Source: Demequinaceae bacterium UBA4004 (GTDB taxonomy: Bacteria > Actinomycetota > Actinomycetes > Actinomycetales > Demequinaceae). From it: DNA of 10,056 nucleotides. The stretch is from NCBI GenBank assembly GCA_002384765.1, contig DGBM01000244.1, positions 1-10,056 on the forward strand, read 5' to 3'. Position numbers and translations under genes: made by a program. Below, in pieces: positions 1-6,806 of this stretch; positions within the stretch are counted from its first letter, which is position 1, and every line of letters starts with the position of its first letter. The notes beneath the pieces are model-generated. The model did no database searches. It had not been told where the DNA came from and was given only the letters and a program-made list of their open reading frames with translations.

Positions 1-678
1 CTGCGGGTCGTCGGCAAGGAGATCTCCCAGATCCGCATCGCCATGAGTGGGGTCGGCGCGGCCGGTCACGCCATCATCGAGCTGCTCCTCGCCCAGGGCG
101 CTACGGACATCGTCGCGTGCGGGCGGGCCGGTGCGATCCACGCGGGCCAGTCCTACGACGACCCCGACCGGCAGTGGATCGCCCAGCACACCAACCGAAG
201 CCACGAGGAGGGGTCGCTTCGCGACGTCCTCAAGGGCTCAGACGTCTTCATCGGCGTGTCCGCACCCAACCTGCTCACCGGTGAGGACATCGCCACGATG
301 GCCGACGACGCGATCGTCTTCGCGCTCGCCAACCCCGACCCGGAGGTCGACCCGCTGGCAGCCGGCGAGCACGCCGCGGTCGTCGCCACCGGCCGGTCCG
401 ACTACCCCAACCAGATCAACAACGTGCTCTGCTTCCCGGGGTTCTTCCGCGGCATGCTCGACTCCGGAGCCAAGAACATCACCCAGGAGGTCATGGTCGC
501 GGCCGCGACGGCCATCGCCGACGCCGTCAAGCCCGAGGAGCTCAACGCGAGCTACATCGTTCCCTCGGTGTTCGACCCCGTCGTGGCGCCGGCGGTCGCG
601 CAGGCGGTGCGGGCCGCGGTGGAGCCTGGGGACGGGCCGGCGCCGGCGCGCACGACCCCCGTCGGGAAGGTGCTCTGA
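1..678 (+). CDS. NAD(P)-dependent malic enzyme, C-terminal part (5' end outside the window)
   Basis: Oxidative decarboxylation of malate to pyruvate, a cytosolic anaplerotic/cataplerotic enzyme. The frame is open from base 1, so the gene begins upstream; 225 residues remain, covering the NAD(P)-binding C-terminal domain. The dinucleotide-binding loop reads SGVGAAGHAI at about residues 15-24. The family signatures ALANPDPEVDP and the block TGRSDYPNQINN followed by FPGFFRGMLDSGAKNIT are clear. The ATG at 43 lies inside the nucleotide-binding fold (it is the Met before SGVGAAG) and is not the true start. The gene ends with TGA at 676-678, just before a strong hairpin shared with the convergent yajQ gene. 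Family assignment is secure; NAD versus NADP preference cannot be read from this fragment. Confidence 0.93.
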   Translation: MRVVGKEISQIRIAMSGVGAAGHAIIELLLAQGATDIVACGRAGAIHAGQSYDDPDRQWIAQHTNRSHEEGSLRDVLKGSDVFIGVSAPNLLTGEDIATMADDAIVFALANPDPEVDPLAAGEHAAVVATGRSDYPNQINNVLCFPGFFRGMLDSGAKNITQEVMVAAATAIADAVKPEELNASYIVPSVFDPVVAPAVAQAVRAAVEPGDGPAPARTTPVGKVL

Positions 679-706
679 GCGGCGGGCTCACGCGAGTCTG
701 CCGTAT

Positions 707-733
707 GCCGCTGGGCTGAGTGAGCCCAGCGGC
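707..733. terminator. Bidirectional hairpin between malic enzyme and yajQ genes
   Basis: Perfect 11-bp inverted repeat, GCCGCTGGGCT at 707-717 and its exact complement at 723-733, around the 5-base loop GAGTG. It lies between two convergent genes, 29 bases after the malic enzyme stop and 23 bases beyond the yajQ stop. There is no T-run on either side, so it is a terminator by position and stem strength, as is common in high-GC actinobacteria. Confidence 0.6.
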
Positions 734-755
734 CCCACGGTCCGGGGTGGTGGCC

Positions 756-1250
756 TCAGCGATAGTTGGTGAAGTTCAGCGCAACGTCGAGGTCGGCGGC
801 CTGAAGCATCCGCTGGACGGCCTGGAGGTCGTCGCGGGACTTGCTCGTGACGCGCAGCTCGTCGCCCTGGATCTGGGACTTGACCCCCTTGGGTCCCTCG
901 TCCCGGATCAGCTTGTTGATCTTCTTCGCGTTCTCCTGCGAGATGCCCTCCTTGAGGGCGCAGTCGAGGTGGTACTCCTTGCCGGACAGGCGCGGGCCCG
1001 CCTCAGGGACATCGAGGTGCTTCAGGCTGACCTTGCGCTTGACCAGGTGGGTCTGGACGACGTCGAGCACCGCCTTGCAGCGATCCTCGGTGTTCGCCTT
1101 CATCTTGATGACCTCGCCGGCCAGCTCGACCGAGGCGCCGACGTTCTTGAAGTCATAGCGCGTCGCGATCTCCTTGGCCGCGCTGTTGACGGCATTCGCG
1201 ATCTCCTGCTTGTCGAACTTGCTGACGATGTCGAACGAGGCGTCGGCCAT
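756..1250 (-). CDS. yajQ: YajQ family cyclic di-GMP-binding protein (DUF520)
   Basis: A 164-residue protein, the usual length for the family. It opens with the conserved [20 protein letters not shown] and continues with ATRYDFKN. It carries the downstream family blocks [28 protein letters not shown] and [23 protein letters not shown] and ends in [11 protein letters not shown]. Family members are small cytosolic proteins with two RNP-like folds; a Xanthomonas homologue binds c-di-GMP and works with a transcription factor. The role in actinobacteria is less certain. The start chosen is ATG at 1250-1248, preceded by AAGGAG (complement of 1256-1261); the longer open frame to 1526 runs through the tRNA gene and is not coding. 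Convergent with the malic enzyme gene and divergent from tRNA-Tyr. Confidence 0.95.
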   Translation of the reverse strand: MADASFDIVSKFDKQEIANAVNSAAKEIATRYDFKNVGASVELAGEVIKMKANTEDRCKAVLDVVQTHLVKRKVSLKHLDVPEAGPRLSGKEYHLDCALKEGISQENAKKINKLIRDEGPKGVKSQIQGDELRVTSKSRDDLQAVQRMLQAADLDVALNFTNYR

Positions 1251-1328
1251 CCTGGCTCCTTCCGGGGTGGTGCCAGCGAGGTGGCACAGTGGTGTCTGGC
1301 ATGGCTTGCCGGGCGGGGTGGGGCCTGA

Positions 1329-1358
1329 TTCGAAGCCCGCCCGTTCTCTTGCTATCCT
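1329..1358 (+). promoter_or_regulatory. Possible promoter of tRNA-Tyr
   Basis: TATCCT at 1353-1358 resembles a -10 box and TTCGAA at 1329-1334 is a weak -35, 18 bases apart. Transcription would begin about 8 bases before the mature tRNA. Pattern match only. Confidence 0.3.
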
Positions 1359-1372
1359 TCCAGACGCACCAC

Positions 1373-1456
1373 GGCAGGTTGCCCGAGCGGCCAATGGGAG
1401 CGGACTGTAAATCCGTCGCGAAAGCTTCGAAGGTTCGAATCCTTCACCTGCCACCA
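1373..1456 (+). tRNA. tRNA-Tyr (anticodon GTA), with encoded CCA
   Basis: The acceptor stem pairs GGCAGGT (1373-1379) with ACCTGCC (1446-1452), followed by discriminator A and CCA at 1454-1456. The anticodon stem is 1400-1404 with 1412-1416 around the loop CTGTAAA, giving anticodon GTA at 1407-1409. The T arm contains GGTTCGAATCC. A long variable arm, expected of bacterial tRNA-Tyr, lies between the anticodon and T arms. An integrase gene follows 131 bases downstream on the opposite strand, so the 3' half of this tRNA is a likely integration target. Confidence 0.96.
1429..1456 (+). other. Inferred attachment site (att) at the tRNA-Tyr 3' end
   Basis: Placed by context only: an int/xis pair begins just past the tRNA and is oriented with int next to it, the arrangement seen at the border of many tRNA-integrated actinobacterial elements. 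The core usually spans the T arm to the CCA end. The required second copy (the other att) was not found anywhere in the window, so the exact limits are a guess. Confidence 0.35.
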
Positions 1457-1462
1457 CGTGCT

Positions 1463-1508
1463 CAGAAGGGCCCCTGACCTGCGGAAACGCGGGTCCGGGG
1501 CCCTTCTG
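1463..1508. terminator. Strong hairpin terminator between tRNA-Tyr and the integrase
   Basis: Perfect 12-bp outer stem, CAGAAGGGCCCC (1463-1474) with its complement at 1497-1508. It is extended by an inner GACC/GGTC pairing and a GCG-GAAA-CGC tip with a GNRA-type tetraloop. It starts 6 bases after the tRNA CCA and can serve both the tRNA and the convergent integrase. The right side is followed by CTGTCGTCC rather than a T-run. Confidence 0.75.
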
Positions 1509-1587
1509 CTGTCGTCCGGCTGTCATCGGCTCTCCACGGTCGGCTACGGGTGTCCGTCCCGAATACGCCCCAAAGTTCTGGCGGTCG

Positions 1588-3006
1588 TCAGTCGGTCCGC
1601 CTCATGGCGTCGGTGATGCGCTTGAGTGCGAGCCCCTCCTGCCCGGACACGCACTTGGCGTACACGCGAAGCAGGACGGTGACGCTGTGTCCCGCCCACG
1701 CGGCCACCTGCGGCGCGGGGACGCCAGCGTTTAGCCATGTCGAGACGCACGCGTGTCTCAGGTCATAAGGGCGGCGAGCAAGCGGTGAGTCGACCTCGGC
1801 CGCAGTCAGCGCCCGCTGGCGGGCGACCTTCCAGACGCGATACACGGTTCCCATGGCCAGCGGCTTGGAGAAGGGCCTGGCGAGGGGGCGCCCGCCAGCC
1901 CCGATCCGGGCTACGAAGAGCCGCCCGTCTGGACTCAGTTCGAAGGTGTCCATGTGCCAGGTGAGGATGGCGACGAGCTCCGGGTGAGCAGGGACAATGC
2001 GCACCTCGGTCGGCGCGCGGTGCTTCAGGGCGCGGTCTTCGTTCGCCGTACCGGCGTCGGTCCATGCGGCGCCCGCGGACTGAGTGGACCCGCTCAGAGT
2101 GAGCTTGCCCCACCCCTGCTCGGGGAGGAGCAGATCCGCCGCGCGGAGATGCCTCGCCTCAGCCGGTCGAAGGCCGGCGTAGTACAGACACGCGAAGAAC
2201 GCCTTGAGGGGCGGGTAGATCGCCTCCACCGCACTTAGAAGGGCCCGGGCCTGTTCGGGGTTTACGACGACGCGGCTGTCCACTGCGTCGGAGTAGCTGA
2301 GGCGAGGTGACCGGAGAGCGGCCATCGGGTTCTTCTCGAGACGCCCATGCTCGACCGCGAAGTCCAGCGCGCTGTACAGGGCGGAGCGCTTGCGAGTTGT
2401 GGTTGACCTGGCGGCCGGGGCGCCGTCGAGCTTGGTGGCACACGCGTCCACGGCGCGCCGGAGTATCGGCTGCTCGGCCAGCCGCTCGACGGGTATCGAC
2501 CGCTTGAGGACCCATGCCAGCATCTCTTCGCGGTCGACCCCAGGTTCGGCGTCCCGCAGACTCACACGGCGTGCGCTGCGGTTGAAGACCCAGGCGCGCA
2601 GGAACTGCCTGAGCTCGTCTGACGCTGGGGCCGCGGCCTCCGACGACCACAGCGCCTCCGTGACAGTGGTGAGCGCTTCAGCGAGGCCCTTGCGATGCCG
2701 GGCGGAGGCGCGAGCCCACTTGCTGTCCGCGAATTCGGCGGCGTGCTCAACCCAGGAGATGGCTGGTTCGGGCGGGAGCATGGCGCGCGGTAGGCCCCAC
2801 TCGAGGTAGAACTGCTCACCGCGGCGAAGGTGCGTGGTGAGCTCGGCGACAAAGGATTCGGCCAACTTCCGTGTGGCGAAGGTGCGTCCATGACGCCGGT
2901 CGGCGACACGCCAACGCACGCGGTAGGTCGTCCCCCGTTTTCCCTTATAGGGCTCCACTGACCAGATCCGCACCGCGTACGACGTGCCGCTTGAACCTGG
3001 TGTCAC
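1588..3006 (-). CDS. int: Tyrosine recombinase (site-specific integrase)
   Basis: A 472-residue phage-type integrase that would catalyse insertion and excision of an element by a covalent 3'-phosphotyrosine intermediate. The N-terminal arm-binding-like part (about residues 11-60, with [13 protein letters not shown] and [11 protein letters not shown]) precedes a core-binding helical region. The C-terminal catalytic domain begins near 245. Visible catalytic residues are R280 in [10 protein letters not shown], a likely Lys near 328, R417 in YDLRHA, H440 in AGHS, and the nucleophile Y449 in LRVYAKC. The first position of the usual HxxR box is Tyr (Y414), a common variant. The start is GTG, overlapping the xis stop in GTGA (4 bases); GGAG lies 8 bases upstream, so the pair is probably translationally coupled. 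It looks intact. The gene faces tRNA-Tyr, its probable target. Confidence 0.95.
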   Translation of the reverse strand: MTPGSSGTSYAVRIWSVEPYKGKRGTTYRVRWRVADRRHGRTFATRKLAESFVAELTTHLRRGEQFYLEWGLPRAMLPPEPAISWVEHAAEFADSKWARASARHRKGLAEALTTVTEALWSSEAAAPASDELRQFLRAWVFNRSARRVSLRDAEPGVDREEMLAWVLKRSIPVERLAEQPILRRAVDACATKLDGAPAARSTTTRKRSALYSALDFAVEHGRLEKNPMAALRSPRLSYSDAVDSRVVVNPEQARALLSAVEAIYPPLKAFFACLYYAGLRPAEARHLRAADLLLPEQGWGKLTLSGSTQSAGAAWTDAGTANEDRALKHRAPTEVRIVPAHPELVAILTWHMDTFELSPDGRLFVARIGAGGRPLARPFSKPLAMGTVYRVWKVARQRALTAAEVDSPLARRPYDLRHACVSTWLNAGVPAPQVAAWAGHSVTVLLRVYAKCVSGQEGLALKRITDAMRRTD

Positions 3007-3200
3007 GCTGACTGCTCCAAGGACTCAAGCCAGCGCTCGAAGTCAGCGCGACGAATACGAAGGTCGCCGTTTGGCAACTTGATGCAACGCGGCGCCTTCT
3101 TGGCGGCACGCCAGTCATAGAACGTAGAACGTGCGACGCCGAGCTCGTCGCAGACGTCCTTGACGCTCAGGTGCCGCGCAGTGCCTGGGTTGTCGGCCAT
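3003..3200 (-). CDS. xis: Excisionase / MerR-like helix-turn-helix DNA-binding protein
   Basis: A 65-residue protein of the small HTH_17 type. A winged helix-turn-helix spans about residues 11-60 (LSVKDVCDELGVARSTFYDWRA, then the wing KLPNGDLRIRRADFERWLESL). Such proteins commonly sit directly upstream of actinobacterial integrases and act as recombination directionality factors by bending DNA near att; some act as repressors. A very strong ribosome site, AGGAGG (complement of 3206-3211), stands 5 bases before the ATG. The stop overlaps the integrase start by 4 bases, indicating one operon. The excisionase role is inferred from position, the fold from sequence. Confidence 0.85.
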   Translation of the reverse strand: MADNPGTARHLSVKDVCDELGVARSTFYDWRAAKKAPRCIKLPNGDLRIRRADFERWLESLEQSA

Positions 3201-3607
3201 GCTCTCCTCCTCGGTCCGGGTCGCTACGGATACCGTCGACCAGGGTCACCATGACGAGTGTTCGGTGTGGAACCCGAAAGCGGTCATCGGTAGCGGTCGA
3301 CCAGTCGATCCAATTGATCGCCACAGGACGCCGCTGTCGGGCCAACGGCGAGAGGCTGGTCGACACGGAAGAGCAAAGCCGGAGGCGGGCGCCGAGGAGG
3401 GGGCACCGGACAATGCCCGAGTACCGACGTGGGACCGTGCCCATAACGCCCGGCAGCGCACGCCTTCAACAGCATCGGGCGCCAGATGCCGCCTAATCGA
3501 TGTCCGTCGAACTGGGTCTACCCCAGAGGTACTTCCATTGTCGCGTGCGGCGTGGTGCGCGGGGCGCGTATTCGGCGGTGCTTGGGCCCTACTGACTCGA
3601 GCCGCTT
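3201..3607. other. 407-base leader upstream of xis-int with repeated 9-mers; no gene seen
   Basis: No open frame here has convincing protein character or a ribosome site. The stretch contains three GTCGACCAG motifs, listed separately, and a short inverted repeat CGATC-N5-GATCG at 3306-3320. It separates two genes both transcribed leftward, so it should carry the xis-int promoter. A TATCCG on the minus strand near 3227-3232 is a weak -10 candidate. Confidence 0.5.
3235..3364. repeat. Three GTCGACCAG motifs at 60-61-base spacing
   Basis: Exact 9-base copies at 3235-3243 and 3296-3304 on the plus strand and at 3356-3364 in inverted orientation. Each contains the palindrome GTCGAC. They sit directly upstream of xis. 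They could be operator half-sites or arm-type sites for Int or Xis. Only the core is conserved; flanks differ. Confidence 0.45.
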
Positions 3608-4285
3608 CTAGCGCTCTGCGTCAGGCTCGCTGGTGGTCTCGTGGAGGGGCGGGAACTCACCTCGCAGGTTGAAGGAGACCCGGTGCGCCTTCCTGAACTC
3701 TCCACCAGTTCGCAATCCGTAATCCCGAACGCGTGTCACTAACTCTGCGTCCACGCCGCTGTTGTGCTCGTAGGTGAAGGTGAGCGCGAACTCCCGCAGA
3801 CCCCCGTTAAGCCTGCCGTCGACGATTCCTCGCCATCCTGGTTGGTCGAGCCACAGGAGCGGCGGCAGGTCTCGTGGCGACGACCCAGCGCCCTTGGCCT
3901 GGTAGATGACCTTGGTGTGCTCCGATCCGCTCTTGCTCCCCCCGAAACCCGCAAAGCTCAGCATGCCGAAAAGGATCTCGACGTCTGCCTTCGCTTGGTC
4001 AGAGATCTGGTCCGAGTAGGAGAGGTCGATGCTGCTGGCGCCGAGCGCGGTAAGCATGGTGATCGCCTCGTTCGTCTTCTCGACCAATGTCTGCGAGTGG
4101 AAGCTCGCCAGCGGGATCAGGCGCGTCCTGCTGACCGGATGACGCACATACACGACGTCGGGCTCGGGATAGCCCACCTCAAACTTCGCGGCCTCAGTCA
4201 GAGGTAGCTGATCGATGTAGAGGCGCTTGTCTGGAGCCGGAGGGGTGACGGGCTCGTCACCATAGAACGACACTAGAGAAGCCAT
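3608..4285 (-). CDS. Hypothetical protein, 225 aa, unrecognised family
   Basis: No family is recognised. The start is ATG at 4285-4283, preceded by GGAGGT 5 bases upstream, which fixes it well. There is no signal peptide or membrane segment, so it is probably cytosolic. An N-terminal half has YVRHPVSRTRLIPLASFHSQTLVEKTNEA (residues 46-74) followed by a helix and LGASSIDLSY (81-90). A Gly/Ser-rich stretch, FAGFGGSKSGSEH (111-123), precedes a Trp-containing block PLLWLDQPGW (142-151). The C-terminal block EFALTFTYEHNSGVDAEL and GLRTGGEF looks like alternating strands and a helix, suggesting a compact beta-rich fold. The last residues are charged and probably disordered. It is divergent from the nuclease gene at 4612 across 326 bases. 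It may be a partner or an independent cargo gene; no function is assigned. Confidence 0.8.
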   Translation of the reverse strand: MASLVSFYGDEPVTPPAPDKRLYIDQLPLTEAAKFEVGYPEPDVVYVRHPVSRTRLIPLASFHSQTLVEKTNEAITMLTALGASSIDLSYSDQISDQAKADVEILFGMLSFAGFGGSKSGSEHTKVIYQAKGAGSSPRDLPPLLWLDQPGWRGIVDGRLNGGLREFALTFTYEHNSGVDAELVTRVRDYGLRTGGEFRKAHRVSFNLRGEFPPLHETTSEPDAER

Positions 4286-4611
4286 GGCCTACCTCCGTCA
4301 TTTGCGCCCAACCTGCTGGCGAACCCTATCTCGGGCGGCAACCGCCAAACCTCGGGGGTCGACCGGATGGTCCGCGCCGCGCACTCACCTCGCAATGCGC
4401 CTCGGGGGAATGCCTGCGCTCAGAAAGAGTCCCGGCGGGTGAGCACCGAGGATCCAACGGCAAAGCCCACCGTGCCCGGGACGCTTTCGATGAGTCCGCG
4501 CCCAGTCTTCGCAGACACGTGCCCGACGGCGCGAGGAGCGGTAGCGTAGGCGACCATCCGGCAGACACATCGGCACCTTGAGAGACAACGTGTTGCCACG
4601 ACGGAGCATCT
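4286..4611. other. Divergent intergenic region, no gene seen
   Basis: It separates the leftward unknown gene and the rightward nuclease gene and must hold both promoters. Open frames here lack ribosome sites and protein character. The string CCTCGGGGG occurs twice about 50 bases apart (near 4350 and 4401), probably by chance in this composition. No confident promoter boxes were identified. Confidence 0.5.
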
Positions 4612-5757
4612 GTGGACCTTGATTTTCTCCAAGTCGAACGACCGCGCCTCTCGCGACGACGCGGTCCGTTGAATGTGTATCAATTGCTCGGCCTCAGCGG
4701 ATCCGAGCTTGCCGCCGATCAAACGTTGGGCTACTTCCTGGACCCTCGCGAGCGGCACGGACTTGGCGGCGCCCTCGTGGACGCTCTCTTGTCGCTCTTG
4801 GAGGGCGGGCCGGTGCTCGGGGCTGCGGGCAGAGTCCCTGGATCACCATTATTGGTGAGCCGCTTCACTGGGTCCACCCAATGGAATGTCGAACGCCAGA
4901 TCGCCGTGGCCCCTCCGGAAAGCGCACATACTGCGCTCAGTTGGGCAGGGATCATGGATCTCTACTTGACCAACGACGAACGCAACGTCGCCATAGTCAT
5001 TGAGAACAAAATTGCGGCGCCGCTCAACAATCCCCTGGAGTCATACGTACACCACGCCCTCGACGAGGGCTATGCGACGGTACTCCTTGTCGTGTTGGCG
5101 CCCTACAAGCATGCGCTTGATGAAAAATGCAAGCGGTGGATCACGCGAGCAGTCACGTACGAAGCATTATTCGAGCGTCTGGGTGAGTTGTCGCCACTAC
5201 ACTCGCGTGCGGCCCTCACCTCAAGTCTCGACGTGCGACGAAGTTTCGACCTGCTCGAACAGTTCAGGGAAATCAGACAACGGAGCGCGAAGCCCATGGC
5301 TTACTCGAACGACGCCGAGTTCGTGAACGGATTCCGCCGATTGCTCTCCAGCCACGACGCCGCGATCGGAGAATTTTTCGATGCCGTCCAGACGATCAAT
5401 AGGCTGTTCCGCGAGCGGTCCGAGCGGTTGGAGCCCCTAGTCCGGAGCCAGTTGGAGGCGCTGGGGATCCAGACCGATTGGGAGTCCCATTCGCATCAAA
5501 ATGCGAGATGGGTGTACGCGTGGAACGCATACCATCTTCTCGACTCCGACAACTCCGTCGAACTCATCCTGACTCCGGATCCAAAACGGGCTGGGCCAAT
5601 CACTGTGAAGGCTTACCCTGGAAGGACGTACAAGCTCTACCCCGAGTTCGATCACGTCACCTTCGAAGTTGACTGGGGCGCGTCCGACGAGGAGGTGGCG
5701 GAGGCCTTCAGCGCCGTAGTCAGGCGCCTCGTGGCCGAACACCCCACGGGCTCTTGA
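4612..5757 (+). CDS. PD-(D/E)XK nuclease family protein (PDDEXK_4-like)
   Basis: A 381-residue protein with features of the PD-(D/E)XK nuclease superfamily, family 4 type. The N-terminal part has the family pattern QTLGYFLDP (residues 37-45) followed by HGLGGALVDALL (49-60). E94 lies in WNVERQI. The metal-binding core reads IMDLYL with D116, then VIENKI with E131 and K133, the D...ExK signature of the fold. After the core, residues 135-165 continue the restriction-endonuclease-like sheet. The remainder (about 205-381) is an unassigned helical then beta-rich domain. Start: GTG at 4612 with GGAG 5 bases upstream. GC content is visibly lower than in the flanking genes, and rarer codons such as TTA appear, consistent with horizontal acquisition. 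Families of this kind occur among phage-defence and restriction genes, but the substrate here is unknown. It is probably an intact, cytosolic enzyme. Confidence 0.85.
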   Translation: MDLDFLQVERPRLSRRRGPLNVYQLLGLSGSELAADQTLGYFLDPRERHGLGGALVDALLSLLEGGPVLGAAGRVPGSPLLVSRFTGSTQWNVERQIAVAPPESAHTALSWAGIMDLYLTNDERNVAIVIENKIAAPLNNPLESYVHHALDEGYATVLLVVLAPYKHALDEKCKRWITRAVTYEALFERLGELSPLHSRAALTSSLDVRRSFDLLEQFREIRQRSAKPMAYSNDAEFVNGFRRLLSSHDAAIGEFFDAVQTINRLFRERSERLEPLVRSQLEALGIQTDWESHSHQNARWVYAWNAYHLLDSDNSVELILTPDPKRAGPITVKAYPGRTYKLYPEFDHVTFEVDWGASDEEVAEAFSAVVRRLVAEHPTGS

Positions 5758-5958
5758 GACCAGGCGACCGAAGCGCTGATCCCCTGCATGGTGTGGCGAC
5801 GGAGCCTGCGAGCGGCAGAGAATCTGGCTAGTGCCGAATGGTCCGCCACTGCGCGTTACGCGGCGGTGAGAGGCGCTTAGGGAGGGTCGGCTGACCGGAG
5901 AGCGGCAATGCCGGGTGCCGAGCGACCCCCCCGGGACTCTTTCGTAAGGAGTATTTCA

Positions 5959-6133
5959 GTGTCCTTTCCCTCCCGAATGCGCCTACGCCAGACAAGGAGA
6001 GCATACATTCGGTCCATGGACTGGACTGCTCTTCATTGCGGCGCTCGGGCTCGTCACTACGCTGGCAGCAGCTGGAGTTACGTCCTACTTCCAACGAAGT
6101 AGTCAGCGCGAGTCCCGAGTCTTTGAGGCTCGG
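5959..6133 (+). other. 5' coding part of the membrane-anchored protein, separated from the rest by an apparent frameshift
   Basis: The frame used by the downstream gene is open back to 5948 and encodes a clear transmembrane segment, TGLLFIAALGLVTTLAAAGV (about 6020-6079), then SYFQRSSQRESRVFEAR leading into the protein at 6134. That frame has no ATG, GTG or TTG before 6134. The best start is a GTG at 5959 with AAGGAG 7 bases upstream (5946-5951). It lies in another frame and gives a basic leader with RMRLRQTRRAYIRSMDW, fitting a cytosolic flank for the membrane helix. A one-base shift near 6017-6025 would join the two. The alternative is a non-standard start such as CTG at 6026. Confidence 0.55.
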
Positions 6134-6469
6134 GTGGCCAGCTACGCCGAGCTGGTCACCTCCTTGTACGACTTCGAGCGGGCCACATACAACCGGGTTA
6201 AGGCACGCCTTGAAGACCTCCCTGAGGCCAAACGCGAACCCTTCCGTCAGGAAGCTTGGACGAGCAACGCGAAGGCGCGAGCCGCGATCGGGGTCGTCGC
6301 ACTCCTAAGCGCGAGTCCCGATCTCCACTCGCAGTTCGACGGTGTCCGCAGGAGAATCGGCGACCTAAACGACGCGGTGACACAGCAGGACCTTCTGGAG
6401 AACCACGAGTCGATTCTCAGGGCGCTCGAAGGTGCACTAATGAGAGCCAAGGAGGAGCTGACGTCATAG
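6134..6469 (+). CDS. Membrane-anchored helical protein of unknown function (in-frame part)
   Basis: The intact reading frame gives 111 residues from a GTG at 6134, with GAGG 5 bases upstream, but the homologous protein almost certainly begins further left (see 5959-6133). The chain is helical and charged: ASYAELVTSLYDFERATYNRVKARLEDL, then SNAKARAAIGVVALLSASPDL, then VRRRIGDLNDAV and a closing ALEGALMRAKEEL. Together with the upstream membrane helix this resembles a single-pass membrane protein with a cytosolic helical domain, a type often found in accessory regions. No catalytic motif is seen. It lies downstream of the nuclease gene on the same strand, 376 bases away (201 from the inferred true start). 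A start at 6134 would give a soluble form without the anchor. Confidence 0.65.
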   Translation: MASYAELVTSLYDFERATYNRVKARLEDLPEAKREPFRQEAWTSNAKARAAIGVVALLSASPDLHSQFDGVRRRIGDLNDAVTQQDLLENHESILRALEGALMRAKEELTS

Positions 6470-6484
6470 CCGAAAGGGACCGCA

Positions 6485-6737
6485 TCAGACGAGATCCAGT
6501 TGCCTTGGTGAGTTGCCCCAGGCCACGACGGCCAGCAGGAAGCCACCAGCGACGTACCAAGGAAAACCAAGAATGAAGCCCCGAGACACTGGTCGCAGCG
6601 TCCCTCCAAGAGACCCGCTAACAGCGCCCTTGTCGCGCTCTGAACGGGCAACGTCACGAACCACACCGACGGCTAAGAGGACGAGCGCCACGACCAAAGA
6701 ATCTTGTATGACTTGAAGGGCCTCCCGGTGACGGGTG
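6485..6737 (-). pseudogene. Possible small two-helix membrane protein ORF, interrupted by the IS256 element
   Basis: This minus-strand frame contains two hydrophobic segments, SLVVALVLLAVGVV and WYVAGGFLLAVVAWG, joined by a charged linker RDVARSERDKG. That pattern is unlikely in a random shadow frame. It ends at 6485, 15 bases from the convergent gene at 6469. Upstream it runs straight into the left end of the IS; the GTG at 6772 that would start it lies inside the IS inverted repeat. Joining the flanks without the IS keeps the frame open for dozens of codons but shows no ATG or GTG start, so the native start is unknown. A TTG or GTG just before the first helix (near 6700) is possible. It may be intact from such a start, truncated by the insertion, or not a gene. 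Confidence 0.4.
6730..6737 (+). repeat. Target site duplication of the IS256-family element (left copy)
   Basis: GACGGGTG directly abuts the left inverted repeat; an identical 8-mer at 8150-8157 abuts the right one. Eight bases is a normal duplication length for IS256-family transposition. Confidence 0.9.
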
Positions 6738-6766
6738 GGGACTGTCCGTTGAACGGTGTTTCTGGC
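6738..6766 (+). repeat. IS256-family left terminal inverted repeat
   Basis: Begins GGGACTGTCCGT and ends in the conserved TGAACGGTGTTTCTGGC. It matches the complement of 8121-8149 at 25 of 29 positions; mismatches are at repeat positions 4, 5, 10 and 12. Confidence 0.92.
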
Positions 6767-6806
6767 CGACACGCCGACGTGGTCGGCGAGGAAGGCTGGT
6801 CACCTG

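Noticed and set aside
47..772. Second plus-strand frame over the malic enzyme
   Set aside because: Ser/Arg/Pro/Thr-rich translation in the shadow of a clearly conserved enzyme.
720..1328. Plus-strand open frame across yajQ
   Set aside because: It is antisense to a full-length, highly conserved YajQ with a good ribosome site, and has no recognisable motif.
5843..5866. Short hairpin CCGCC...GGCGG after the nuclease gene
   Set aside because: Only five outer pairs, about 85 bases past the stop and without a T-run; too weak to call a terminator.
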